DNA of 64,000 bases from Atrichornis clamosus. Taxonomy: Eukaryota > Chordata > Aves > Passeriformes > Menuridae. A program made the translations under genes and the position numbers. The notes beneath the pieces were generated by a model, which had not been told where the DNA came from, made no database searches, and saw nothing but the letters and a program-made list of their open reading frames with translations. Shown here in pieces: positions 14,574-52,308 of the stretch. Each line of letters starts with the position of its first letter. The first letter of the stretch is position 1. The stretch lies in the NCBI GenBank assembly GCA_013400975.1, contig WBMZ01014156.1:1-64000 (forward strand). The letters are read 5' to 3'.

Positions 14574-14700
14574 GTCTTTCAAGGCAAAGATGACTCCATT
14601 GTGGACATTCAGAGTCTTATAGAGCAGTCTATCACCAATGTATCAGCTCCTGTGGTAAAGAGGAGAAAATCAAGATGGGCACAGTCTGAACAAATCCTCA
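14574..14700 (+). other. candidate orphan or cassette exon in KPNA3 intron 1 (127 nt)
   Basis: The block is bounded by a good acceptor (CATGTTTTAG) and a near-perfect donor (CTCA/GTAAGT). One frame is open for exactly the 42 codons of the block: an in-frame TAG ends at the acceptor and another TAG lies two codons past the donor, so the frame makes sense only if spliced. The peptide has an acidic start (GKDDS near residues 4-8), an aliphatic middle and a basic patch with KRRKSRW near residues 29-35. I do not recognise the family. The length is not a multiple of 3. If spliced between KPNA3 exon 1 (phase 0) and exon 2, reading would hit TGA seven codons into exon 2, so it would act as a poison exon. 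Alternatives are an exon of a nested gene or chance. Confidence 0.35.
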
Positions 14701-16357
14701 GTAAGTAGCATGAATGAAACTGAGTAATCAGGCTGATGTCAAGTGCATTCATGTTTTTTTCATGTACAGTCTATAATTGTCACAGTTGACAAGTATGAAT
14801 GAAGTTGAATCTGTGCTCTTAAATATATTGATACACAATAGTCTTCTTGTATGTCAGGGACATGAAGTGTCAGGTTAGAAATAGTGTCAGCGTACTTCTA
14901 GCAAAGAGCACTGATCATGATCCACCCGTGGCAACCAAATTTGACTGCCAGAATGCACCCCAGGCTCTTTGGAACTTCAGTCCTGTATTCTTGTAGGAAG
15001 TCTCTAGCTAGCCCTAACATTGTATCACTGATTCTTGGATGATCCTGATGACCCTTACAAACCAATTTTTTTTAAAGATGCTGTGACAGCAGGAGACTCT
15101 GTAAGACTGGGAGCTCTTAGATTAGTGTGGGACAGATAACACTCATCAGTTCTGTGGAGTTGAGACTAAGTGATATCCCAGTTATCAATCTACTTGCTCT
15201 GTAAATGAAGAGGCAGCACTGGATTTAGTGGTGTGTACTGCCTATTCTGCCCTTTAAAAGAGGAAGGTAAAAAAAAAAGTGTACCAGAGCTGCTTTAAAA
15301 GAGAAATCACAGTAAGCTTAAAAGGAAATACAAAAGAACAGCTAAAAGGATAAAATGCAGGTAGGATGGAGATTTCCTTACAAATATTAAAGCTCGGAAA
15401 ATGTGTGGTACTGGTCAGCAAAAATGTCTGCAGAGGTGATAACCTTTTTTGTGAATCTTTCCAAAGGGTGGTAGCTCTCTAAAGGAGGAAAAGATTGGAA
15501 ATTCTTGCACGTTAAATGTGAACACCCTAATGGAATAGGGAAATATTTTGAAGATCAGCTTGATAAAAAACAACAGCAACAAAAAAAAAAAGTAAAAAAA
15601 TATAGGGTAGGATCAGTGGGGCTGAAGTAATGGAAGTATGAAACAAAGATAAAACCTCTAATGGAAAATCTGAGTGAATTATTTGCCCTTAGGAAGAAGC
15701 TTAGAGTCTTCCCAGTAAAGACTTTATGGATGGCTGACTCTGAGTAACTGTCTTTAGTCAAAACATTGTTAGAGAAGGTTTTAGAGTAAATTGATGAAAT
15801 GAGTAATAATGCCTTGCCTGGGACTGCACTGTATTTGGTTTTTTCCTAAACCAAAAATACTAAGCTGCTGAACTGTTGAGCACAGCACATAGTGTTTCTT
15901 AAATCTGCCTTACTTCCAGAAGAGTGGTAGGTGATAAATGTTACTGTTGTCTCCTAAAGAGCTTCAGATTTAGTCTGATTTTTCTGCTTGATATAAGTGT
16001 TCTGAAGTATTATTGCATAGATAAATCAGTAAACTGTAAGTAGGGAGCAAATCTAAAAGTAAATTGTGCTTTGCATCTGTTAAATCACTGAGACTTCTAA
16101 TTTAGCACAGTACAATACTGGATTTTGGAGAGAAAAATTCTAGTGGACATTCAAGTTGACTGATTTGTCATGTGATGGAGTATGCCTTAAAATTTAAGAT
16201 AAGTAGGAATAAAAGGTTAGATTTTAGGGGAAGGTGGGCAGTGTTGCTAGTGAAAAGTTCGTTAAAGAGTTTTGGTGTCTAGAACACAGAATGATCAAGA
16301 AAAGGAGACTTTACAGCATTGTTTAACTCCTTTTTTTTTTTCATTGAAATGCAGAGT
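14701..16357. other. intronic sequence, no gene recognised
   Basis: AT-rich intron 1 sequence between the orphan exon candidate and the first CR1 copy. It holds small A-rich stretches (for example near 15580-15600) and no recognisable coding or RNA feature. Confidence 0.6.
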
Positions 16358-16690
16358 TACAGAAACATAGAATGGTTTGACTTGGAAGGGACCTTAGAGA
16401 TCTATGTCCCTGCCATGGGCAGGGACACCTTCCCCAAGACCAGGTTGCTCAAAGCCCCATCCAGCTTGGTCTTGAACTCTTCCAGGGATGGAACATCCAC
16501 AGCTTTTCTGTGGGAAGCCTGTGCCAGTGCCTTATGACCATCACAGTAAAGAATTTCTCCTAATATCTAATCTAAACCTGCCCTCTTTCAGTATAAAGCC
16601 GTTCCCCATTGTTCTGTCACTCCATGCTTTGGTAAAAAGTCCCTCTCCAGCTCTTGTTAGCCCTGTTTAGTACTGGAAGGCAGCAATCAT
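16358..16690 (-). mobile_element. CR1 LINE, 3' end fragment
   Basis: The + strand shows the reverse complement of the avian CR1 3' region: ACATAGAATGGTTTGACTTG, then CTGCCATGGGCAGGGACACC, CAGGTTGCTCAAAGCCCCAT, and TCTAATCTAAACCTGCCCTC further on. The element therefore reads on the - strand, with its 3' end at about 16358. Only the 3' UTR-like part is present, as is usual for 5'-truncated CR1 copies. A few substitutions show it is old and inactive. Confidence 0.9.
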
Positions 16691-17178
16691 GGGAAAGAAA
16701 TGCTGAAAAACTTTAGGCTATATAGTGTCTTGAAATTTGACACAATTATAAAGATCATTCAAATACAAAGTTCTGATAGAATAAGAAACTTGAATGACTG
16801 GTCTTGATAGTTGCATGTGATGACTTTTTGGGTTCTTCATTTGTTCATGCAAATCAACCTACCTGACGCCCTCCCATACCTCACCTATCCAGTCCTTATC
16901 ATACTGAGCTGTTGCAGCAGGCTCAGATGACCATAAGTATCAAATGGTTTAGCAAAATAATGAGATGGGGAAATAAGTTTAGTTCTGGTAGATGCTGTAG
17001 TGCTAGTTTCCTGTTACTGTTATGAGAACTTGCTTTGTTTAAAGTAGTATAGTTCAACCTTGTAGATGTAAAAGGAGAATTTTGTCTATGTTTACATGAG
17101 TGAGCTGGTTAATCAAGCAGTGGGCAGGAAGACAAGCCCTCCTTACTCTCAAATCAACCCAAGGTAATGAATTTCAGC

Positions 17179-17541
17179 ATGGAGAAGAGAAGGCTTCAGA
17201 GGGACCTCATTGCAGCCTTCCAGTACCTTAAGAGGGCTTGTAAGGAGAGAGAGAGAGAGGCTTTTTATATGGGCAGATAGGGACAATGGTTTTAAACTGA
17301 AAGAAGGGAGTAGGTTTAGATGAGATGTTAGGAAGACATTTTTTACTAAGGGAGTGATGAGATGCTGGCACAGGTTGCCGAGAGGTTATGGATGTCCCAT
17401 CCCTGACAGTGTTCAAGGCCAGGCTGGATGGAGCTCTGAGCAACCTGATCTTGTGAGTGGCATCTCTGCCCGTGGCATGGAGGTTGGAACCAGAAGATCT
17501 TTAAGGCCCCTTCCAACCCAAACCTTTCTATGATTCTGTGA
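17179..17541 (+). mobile_element. CR1 LINE, 3' end fragment
   Basis: Sense-orientation CR1 3' region. In order it shows GGAGAAGAGAAGGCTTCAGA, GCAGCCTTCCAGTACCTTAA, GGTTTTAAACTGAAAGAAGG, CACAGGTTGCCGAGAGG, GTGTTCAAGGCCAGGCTGGA and CCCTTCCAACCCAAACC. It ends in the octamer-type tail TTCTATGATTCTGTGA. It is truncated at its 5' end, has no intact frame, and contains a short (GA)n insertion near 17245-17262. Confidence 0.92.
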
Positions 17542-18646
17542 AATGAGTACTGCTATGCAAACTGGTCAAGAACAGTGGAGCTAAGATAATGTTCTAAGTA
17601 TTGCAGCAATGTCCTGTATGTGTTTGTAATCTGAAATCTGCTCGTTTCTTCTACCTATGTTTCAGCTTTAGCATGTTTGGTATTTTCTTGAGATGGCTGC
17701 TGGGGAGTGCTGGTGTTTACTGTATACTGCTGGTCTTCACTGGTGCTTTTTTTGCTCAGGGAGTTATTTGCCCTAACTCAAAAGGAACGTGATAGCAGCA
17801 GTGAAGGTCAGTAGCAAGGATAGGACATAGAAAGTATTTTAAAAGGCTAATTTTAGTTAGTGTGGGTGATCTTTCTGGACTGCATCAAGTCCTGTTTTTC
17901 TCTGAATTGCATTCTGATGATACTTGTCTTTTCCACTGATTGTTAAATGAACCTAGGGATATTGCCTTCAGTAGGCTGAAATTCTTTTTCAGTCTTCTGG
18001 TCTCTCTTAGCTAAGAGGTGTACCAGCATTATCAGGAATGCATTCTGAGTGCCCAGTATCTTTAAGGAGCTGAGATGTTTATGGGCTGGTTTTCCTTTGC
18101 AGTGTTTAGTCTATAGATCCTAAGTAGACTCAATACCACCGTACTACTTTGTTTCCTTTTTCCCCAAGCCTGATCTGTCTTGTTGCATTGAGTCAGTCAT
18201 CTTCTGTCACTCATGACTGATTTTGGCCAGATAACTGGCATAGGTTATGTGTTTAGGTTGTGGTGAATGTGATCATATGTGAATATGAGACTGTCTAACC
18301 TGGATTTACTGCTGCCTTGGTCTGCACATAGAAATACCTGGAGAGTCATTCCAGTGAAACTCCATGTGGAATTCAATATTTTGTACCTTTGAGATTCTTC
18401 TTGTGGTTTGTGACAAAGCTTTCTGTAAGGCATGTAATCAAAAAAAAAAACCACAAACAAACAAGGCAACCAAACAAACAAAAAAACCCCAACCCAAGCA
18501 AGACATCACAAAAAACATGTGCATCTTCCTGGGAAAGATTGAGTTATAAATTATGCACTGTTTTCCATGTCTTTTGATGAATAACTGCACTTTTTACCTA
18601 GAAGCAGCTGATTCCAAAACTGAATACTACTTTCTTAACATGCAAA
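17542..18646. other. end of KPNA3 intron 1
   Basis: Intronic sequence leading to exon 2. It holds an A-rich, C-interrupted low-complexity stretch at about 18439-18500 (CAAACAAACAAGG-like words). No gene is seen. Confidence 0.6.
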
Positions 18647-18663
18647 TTTTTTTTTTTTTTTTT
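18647..18663 (+). repeat. KPNA3: T17 run in the exon 2 polypyrimidine tract
   Basis: Seventeen uninterrupted T followed by AATTTACAG at 18664-18672, the acceptor of KPNA3 exon 2. The homopolymer is the main pyrimidine tract of this acceptor and is a likely length-variable site. Confidence 0.85.
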
Positions 18664-18672
18664 AATTTACAG

Positions 18673-44422
<25,750 letters not shown>

Positions 44423-44949
44423 GTTCAAAAAAAGTGCAGCTTCTCTTGTCCCACACCAGTACGAAGCACCACCAGGTGGCTACCAAGTGAAGAAACAAAG
44501 GCTCCAAGACACACATGCCTCTTCGTTTTGATGCTTCTAAAGCAAGCCATGTATTGGTCACTTTGCAGTTGCCAAACATCACTATCACATGGACTGTAAA
44601 TGCATATGCATGATCTCCTAAACTGTTTCAGAATTCTTTTTAACAGTCCCAACTACCTTTTTTTGCCTTTTTCCTGGTGCCACATGCTGACAACCGCAAT
44701 CTGCAGTTTTGTTAAGAATATTCCATAGTGGTGGCACATTGGCTTTCCACGGAAAAGTAGCTTCTTTGGAAAATGGTGCGCTGTGGATCAAGACACTTTG
44801 GTATGATGCATACATTTTGGAAGACTTTACAGGGGGGCCAGTTTGCTCTGAGCCTCCATCATCGTCCTCCACAAACATATTTTCATATACTTTACGTGGA
44901 AGAATAGATTCAAAAATGCAAGCCAAATGAATTTCATTGGTGAAACTGA

Positions 44950-44955
44950 AATAAA
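44950..44955 (+). terminator. KPNA3: possible proximal polyadenylation signal
   Basis: AATAAA 528 bases past the stop codon. Use of it would give a short 3' UTR isoform. Confidence 0.4.
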
Positions 44956-46342
44956 AGTAACTTATAAAAACACAACACTTGGCAATTGATTAAACACTTA
45001 AGTTTAAAACAAACAAAAAAAACTACTTCAGCTATCAGTAATTAATGTGTGTTCATTAACTGCCTCAGAAACCAGGGTTGGAGAATGAACTGTAGATTTG
45101 GACTGGTAAAGCTTTTGCCATTATACCTAATTTTTGAGAACAGCGAGCCCTATTTGACCACTCACTTCAGCCTGTGTGTTCCTGCTGTTTTGAAGTAATC
45201 AAATGCTGTGCATGGTATTTTACCTGAGCTACAACCTGTTATGGACTTGAACTTCTGTTTAAGCTGAAAGCAAGAGTCCCAGACTGTAGAAAAAAAATTC
45301 TGTCCAAAAATGTATTAGTTAAAATGAATCTTGCTTTCAACTTTCAGTAGTCAATATCTTCTGTTTTAAATTGATAATTGGATATGGTTGATTTATATTG
45401 GGTTTAAACTGTGGAGCTTTCATGTTTACTGTAATTTAGTCTTAAACTATTTTTTACTTAGTAACCAGTGCTTATGATGATGTGGTTGGCAACAAACCAG
45501 CAACTACTTAGAAGCGTCATAAAAGCTTCATTCTTGGAGTATTGAAAGAGTAATTCAGAAGTTAGTCTCAAATCTTATTCATGTGATTAAAAACATACAA
45601 ACTGGTTGATGTGTGAGGCTGTATCGAAGCTGCCGTTATTCAGCATAAACCTGATGTGCAGCGCACATTAAATAACTTTATATAAGGTATGTGAAGTCAT
45701 TGCTTTTGGAAAATCGCCTGACCCAGTCACTTTCAAAGGGATTTTGGTATTGCTGGGGCGAAGATCGGTAATTTTGAAATTCTGTAAGCTATCACACAAA
45801 CTGGTTTTGTTGCTGTTGTTTACTGGGTGTAATTTCCCAATGCATTGATGTGAAGGGATAGAAAAATCTAAACTAATTTAGTTATTGGATGTGGGTTGTA
45901 TTTACTGTGATGAAGATAAGGACAGATGCCATCAGAGCTTTGTGGATCAGCTGTTTTTCCACTGATGAACAACACATAGCAGGTGTGCATTCATTAAATA
46001 TATATCTGCCAAGGTGGAGCCACTTTAAAGAGTGAGTTGTCTTGTATCTCAGCTGGATACAAGCGTATGTTTAAACTGCAAGATTTTTACTTGCTAGATA
46101 ATCTGTTTTAATATAGTGGTTTGGCCTCTGATTATTTATAGGTTTTATAAATTTTAGAATCAATTTCTCTTTAAGGTGGCTCAGATTTTTCAACTCTTGT
46201 GCACATAAAATTGAGTTGAAGTTCATTGTGCCTTTTTTCTTTTCCCAGAAGTTGAGTTGAAGCTTCATATGGTAACTGCATCCTATTCACACACTATAGT
46301 CTAAAATCTTGAAACTGTGTGGTGTTCGCTAAAAAACTAAAC

Positions 46343-46348
46343 AATAAA
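46343..46348 (+). terminator. KPNA3: possible internal polyadenylation signal
   Basis: AATAAA in the distal half of the 3' UTR, within ACTAAACAATAAAAAGTC. Confidence 0.4.
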
Positions 46349-46868
46349 AAGTCAAAGTTAGGTAAGGTCACAAAGTTTTTGTGAAATTAGAGTTCCAGCA
46401 GATGTTATTGTGAACAAATATTTCCCCCCTTTGAATTCAGTCTAGTCTCCTGTATGCCACATAGACTGATGCATACCCGGTTCAGCCTACACTCACTGTT
46501 ATTCTAGAGATTACATACAAATTGATCCTGAAACAACAGTTTTCCACTACTGTAAAGATTTGATCCTTTTCTTGCACTCAATGCATTACAATGAAAGTGA
46601 ACATCGGAGAACTGGGTAAGGCAGGACAAAGTGCTTGCTCAGTTCTTTCTGCTGTGACCTTATCAGCTTTCGATTGGGATTGCACCATTTCATAGTTAAT
46701 AAAGGAAACAAAGTATATTGCTGCACTTTTATGTTTTCAGAACAGTGTTTAAAATTGCATTGTTTTTATTATTTTTTTAAACTATCAGTTAAAATAGACT
46801 AAAACGTTCTTTCAAAGAGGCATCTAAATGTGTTCCTAATTTTGTATATGGGCTTAGGTTTTGTAACC

Positions 46869-46874
46869 AATAAA
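46869..46874 (+). terminator. KPNA3: likely main distal polyadenylation signal of KPNA3
   Basis: AATAAA in the context AACCAATAAAAAGCTGC, about 2.45 kb past the stop codon. This fits the 3' UTR length expected for KPNA3. Another AATAAA at 47029-47034 is a backup candidate. Confidence 0.55.
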
Positions 46875-49800
46875 AAGCTGCTATCAAATACTATAAAAAA
46901 ATTCAAGAACTTATTTTGAAGGTTATGGAACTGCTTAATCTTCATGGATTGACTTAGGGGTTTTTGTCTTTGACTAGATATTAGTTAGCAGAACTCCGCA
47001 TCAAAGTTTGAAGTATGTTACAAGTATGAATAAAGTAAGCTAATGCAGTCATCTCTGAGACTTTGGATACGGAGTTTTATACGTTGTATGGAGATGTTTC
47101 CCAAGTGCATACAGGAGGCTGTGGTAAGCAGGCTGCAGCTGCTCCCTGTAACTTTGAAACAGTGTCTTCAGTTCAAAGATTTGAAGGTGGACCAGAGTGT
47201 CAAGGCACTTTTACAGTTGTCCTCTACCTCCAGCAACGTCCTTTCCAGGCTCCTGGCTCAAGGCTGATTGCTGATTCAGCACTAATTTTAAGCTCAGGAT
47301 GCTGCACAAGCGGGCCTAACCCCTGCCCAGTCTGTGTTGGGAGGGAACATGTACTGAAATTGGCCTTAGGCAGGAGAGCCTTCCGTGGAATGGCCAGCAT
47401 CCCTTCCCCCTGGCATGAGTGACCCCATTGGGGTGCTGCTTGGAAACAGATTGGAACCATCAGAGACTTGCATTGTCCAGCAACCTCCTAATTAGTACAG
47501 TCCTGCTTTAATTATGGGACAGCACCAGTGGAGGGAGACCACTTGAACTGCGTGTAGGGTGCCTGTGACTGCCACTCTGGCTTTGCCATCCTTTCTCTGT
47601 CAGATGGCTGCGTTGCCTGGAGAAGCCCCTCTCCCCATGGGTGGGAAATGGAGATGAGCTTCTACTGCTTTATTTAAATATTTACAAATGCCCTTCCATG
47701 GGGATATAAAGGATAAAGATTTAATAAGAACCTGATTCCCATTTCCAAAAGCTGTTTAATTCCTTTGATTCCTTCAGCTTTCAGTTGACAAACAACTGTG
47801 TTGGGTTTTTGCAACCTGTTAATCATCCTCTAGGTCCTACCTAGAGGACTTGAAAGACACTACATTAGAATAAATAATGCATTATTTTAAGACATGTCTA
47901 TTTAGAAAGAGTAAAACCTAGAGAATATCTTAATGTTCCCCATACTTACAAAAATACAGACACTTTCATTTTGTTTGCATGATCTGCTAAACAGAGAAAT
48001 GAGTAAGAAGATCCACTGACAGGCAGATTTTCTTTTATTTTAATCTCAGTGGACTGAATGAAAGTCCAGGCCCACTTTGTTATTCTGCTGTTATCTGTAA
48101 TGCCTTCTAGATTCTGAACGTCTTTCAAACTAGTCATTGCCACCAAATGCGTTGTGTTCCTTCTATTTTGTTGCATAAAAAGTACTCCCTTTAGTGGCAT
48201 AATTATGCTTCTATTCAAACATATGTAGGACAACAAATTATGCCAAGCTGTTAGGAAGGCCTTTTCAGGGAAAAAAGGAAAAAACCCAACCAGTAGAAAA
48301 CTGGGCTCCAACAGGAAGAGCCTTGGGAGATTTTGCCACAGGGGTTTGTCATGATTGCCACTGTCACCTTGACAGCAGCGTGAGCCGGAGCCACCCTGCT
48401 CATGTCTGCCTCAGGGTGGGACATTACTTCAGGCTGCTCAGGAAAATCGCCTCGTGTTAAGGTGCGGAGTTAGGAGCTAGAGCAGCTTTCCACTTCCCCG
48501 ATTCTGGTTTGTGTGTACCTCATCCTGCTGCAGAAATGGCAGTGGGCAGGTCTGGTGTGTGCTGCTTGCTTGGCCCCGGAGCTCCCCAGCTGCTGCTGCA
48601 GGAACACGAGCAGCTTCATGTTCAGATACACTCAGGATACAGCTTTCTTGTGCAGCATCCCAGTTTATAAAGGCACGTAAGAGCTGGGTTTTTCCAACCT
48701 TAGCTGTGAGGTTTTAATGTCGGAGAGATCACAACCTTGTGTACGACACCTAAGAATGTTGATGACGTGATTCTTCTGTTTTAAAACAAAGATTGAAGCC
48801 TTTATACTGCTCTCTGCCTTCACCTACAGCCGTACAATAGGTGAATGTCAGCACACTACCTCAGAGTAACAATGGCAGGTTTTGTGAGGGGTTTAGATAC
48901 CCTGCAGGAAGAGTCTTGCCTGGACACTGGGATAAATGGAGGAGGAGCTTAGGTGTCTGTTTGCTTAGTATATGTTAAGTAGGGTCCAGGGACACACAAA
49001 GGTGTGGAAGATGGATTAACCTCTTTCCTAAGTAGGGTCCTGTGGAAATCTGGGGGTTGGATTTTTTTATTGTGCTGAAATGAAGTATAAGGGAGCTCAT
49101 GTCTTCATCTGTTACTTGCAGGCTGATCATTTTTGGTGGCTTTATTTGTTTTTAACCCTAACTCATGGAGCCAGATGATGGCCCATACAAAATTCTTTGT
49201 ACATGAAGAGGGAGGATGAAATTGAAATAGTGGCTTCAGCAAGTTCAGTTCTAGGTTTGTGGAGGGAAATACTGAGGGAGATTGCCCTGAGATTAGATCC
49301 CTGAGAAAGATCACTGCTCCTTTCTTTTTGATGCAGTTTGCAGCTAGTTTCCCCTGCATTTCATACTTTTATATCCTGGTAGGGCTTCCTGAAATCTAGA
49401 TACTGCCTGCATTCTATAATATTGAAAGGGATAAATTCCTTCTGTTCTTGCCATAGTGACCCTAGCTTACAGGAGGTCTGCCCTGTAGTTGTGAGAGTAC
49501 TTGACGCTGGTTCTCTAGAAATGGTTTGCGTGGTCTTAGGTTGTCATTTTAAGCACAGCAGCACATAAATCTCAGGGAGTGAAATATGTATTTGGACTTG
49601 TCAAATTCTCATGTTTAAATCAAATACAGAAATAATTTCCAAAAATGTGTTGCTTGTCAAAAAAAGAAAGTGCTCTTCCAATTGTTGCATCCCTCAGTCT
49701 CTGTTACGTTTCACACCTCTCAGCCTTTACTGGTTTAGAACAAATATTAACATTAAAAATTAAAAAAAAAAAATTAAACCTCCAACTTTTTTCTGCATGT

Positions 49801-52290
49801 TTGGTTCAATTGCTGCTAAAATGTTGCATCTCACATGGAAAAATTTCTGTTCAAAGGGCTCACTTGTGAACACTTAAAGGGAGCTGGATGTGCTGGATAT
49901 TTAATGATAAGACTCACTTCCAGCTCTGTAATCTCAGTTGCAAATTCTCAGATTTCAAACTTTGTGCTGAAATGTTTAACCCTTTGCTAAGAAAAGGGCC
50001 CAGTCCAAGTGGAGTATTTAACAAGATGGCAACTTGCTCCTGCAGCAGGAGCATATTCCTTTCTCCCTGCTATGGAACTGCTGGGGTGTTAAACCCAACC
50101 TGACTGTCAGCAGCACAGAGCCAAGTGTTTGCACTGAGCTTTGCGTGGCTATCGGTATCCAGGGAGGTGTTTTTATGGGAACTCAACCAGAGGTCTGTGC
50201 TTGAAATATTAAAAACTGATGGAAAGGGAGAAATCACTTTTTATAAAGGTCACAGTTTTCTCTGTATTTGATATTTTAGTCAACATCTAAACTCTTGAAT
50301 TTCTCCAGGTGTTTTACTGACCTCAGCTGTGTATTAGTCTAAATTTAATAGAAGAAAGAGTTGGCCCTTAAAAATGGGAAAGAAAATTTGAAAATGTGAG
50401 TCTTACAAGTTTATCGAAGTCCATGATTTTTCTTGATGTAACCTGGGGCTGCTTCTCGTGCTTTCAGTTGCAGGAAATCTACAAATATTCCTCAGGGCCT
50501 TTGTTTGCTCTTACTCCAATCACACTCACCTACTCAAAGAGAAGCACTGCAAGCATTAAAGCATTGACACTGGGGGCTTGGAGGCTCTCTTCTCCCCGCT
50601 TGGAAATCATCGGAGAACTGACTGCTGAACTGTATCAATGTTCCTTCCAATCTAAGATTGTGTGGGAGCTAAAAGTGGTGGCAGAGAAGCAAAAGCTCCT
50701 TGCTGGGCAGGTTTCAGTGCCAACTGCAGGATCCATACTTGGGGACTGACTTCCCAAGTCAGGCTGTTCCCCTCCATGACACCCGAGAAAGTTGGTGTGC
50801 ACATAATTTGCTTCTTACTCAGTGTGTAGTTGCTCAGAGTTGTAAAGTAGGTGGCTGCATGCGAGCAGGTTTGCTGCCTTTCCCTGGGATCTGAACAACT
50901 GACTTGAGGCTGCCTGGTTTGGGTGTAGCTTTTGTTTTGCAGCTGAAATTTGCTCCACTGTCCTTGTTTTTTAGGGTTTGAGTATTTGGTGGTTTTTGGG
51001 GGGTTTTTTGCTTGGTGTTATTGTTGTTGTTGCTTTTCAAAGGGCGTATTATTTATATTGCTATACTATCTTCTTTCCTTTTTGAAAGGTTGACATGACT
51101 TTTAGTGCAGTACTTGCACTGGCATCATGGGTATAACATGCAGGCATGCCATCAAAAACTCTCTGCAGCATTTTCAGCCTCTCCATCTGGTTGAGGCCCT
51201 CATCTTTCCCAAAGACTTAATGGCCTAAGGACCTGTACTCCTGTGATTTTCCTGCCACCAGCAGCACATGAGCTCCCATGCAGTGGTGGAGGCAGCTCAT
51301 GAGGTCTTCAGTTGTGCCAGGGGAGGGTACAACAAGGTCATTTGTTATCTCTGCTGATAGTGCTGGCGGGATAGATAGCAGTGTGGGTGATTTTATTATA
51401 TGGAATGAAGGCAGGGTGCAGAAAAGAACAACAAAATATTGAGGCTGGATTTTTTATCAAAGATAGAGCAGCATCTCGTTGAAGTAAGTCACAAATGCTT
51501 CTTCCCAGGGAGGAAATACAGGAAAATAAAGGGAGAAAGCCTGGGGGAACCAAGGGGTCAAATCAGCGCCTTCCTGCCAGGTTAAGGTGCCTGTATCACC
51601 TGAAGCCCTGGGGTTGCCTGCAGCCATCTCCAGCAGGACATGTACCCCACCCTCCCAGTGGTTTCCATGCACTGTCTCTGCAGAGCTGCTTCTTCTCGGA
51701 AGCAAGGCAGACATTGTGCTTATCCCTCCCAGGGCAGCTCTGGGGACCTGGGACTACTTTCCCATGTTTGCAACCCAAAACCTGCTCTTCCTTGCTGAGC
51801 TTCCCTTGCTTTGCTAGAGATGGGTCCACCCCATTATGGAGAAATGGGGCATCCTCAGGAATGGTCTGACATATTTTGCCTCTGTATTGACCTTCCCCGA
51901 GGAAGAGGGAAAAGCTACTTCTCCGTCCTTGTGAGAGCTCCACCCTGAGGGATGCTGTGCAGGTACCTTACAGCTGGTGCAGTGCTGGACTCCTGCTCCA
52001 GCCCCGTACTGACCCAAGCCTCATGTCTCTGGAAATGCCACCTGTCTTGAGGGGTGGAATTTTAGCATTGGTCTTCATTTACACCATTATCAAACAAAAG
52101 GACTACTGTTAAGTGCTGTCCAAAGTCTGAAAATCGTGAGGTGTAAAGTGAATATCTTTATGAGCAGAACAGACCTGCACCTGATCCCCCAGGAAATGAG
52201 GGCCCCAGCTCTCCTCTCAGCTGGTACTTTTCTTCCCTAGGAAGCCTCCAGTGTGGTCTTCCCAAAATACTTTCCCACCATTATCAAACT

Positions 52291-52308
52291 TCACGTGGGC
52301 CCACGTGA
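52291..52308. promoter_or_regulatory. perfect 18-bp palindrome with two CACGTG E-boxes
   Basis: TCACGTGGGCCCACGTGA reads the same on both strands and carries two canonical CACGTG E-boxes 10 bases apart start to start. Such boxes bind bHLH-zipper factors of the USF, MYC/MAX and MITF/TFE families. Function here is inferred only. Confidence 0.45.

Larger units (their letters stand above)
16358..17541. repeat. inverted CR1 pair
   Basis: Two CR1 3' fragments of the same general subfamily lie in opposite orientation about 490 bases apart, with their 3' ends outermost. They share most of the 3' region, so a KPNA3 pre-mRNA crossing them could fold into a long imperfect duplex. The spacer (16691-17178) is unique AT-rich sequence. 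Confidence 0.8.
44423..46895 (+). other. KPNA3: KPNA3 3' untranslated region
   Basis: About 2.5 kb of AT-rich sequence follows the stop codon and ends just past the AATAAA at 46869. This agrees with the long 3' UTR known for mammalian KPNA3. Several AATAAA hexamers and T-rich or AU-rich stretches (for example near 46758-46780) suggest alternative polyadenylation and message-stability control. The exact end is inferred from the signals. Confidence 0.65.

Noticed and set aside
44618..44926. 102-codon - strand frame
   Set aside because: Antisense to the KPNA3 3' UTR. No family and no independent promoter evidence.
51495..51943. Overlapping 115-124 codon frames on both strands
   Set aside because: Both strands are open in the same GC-rich stretch, with no motifs or splice borders. 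Composition effect.
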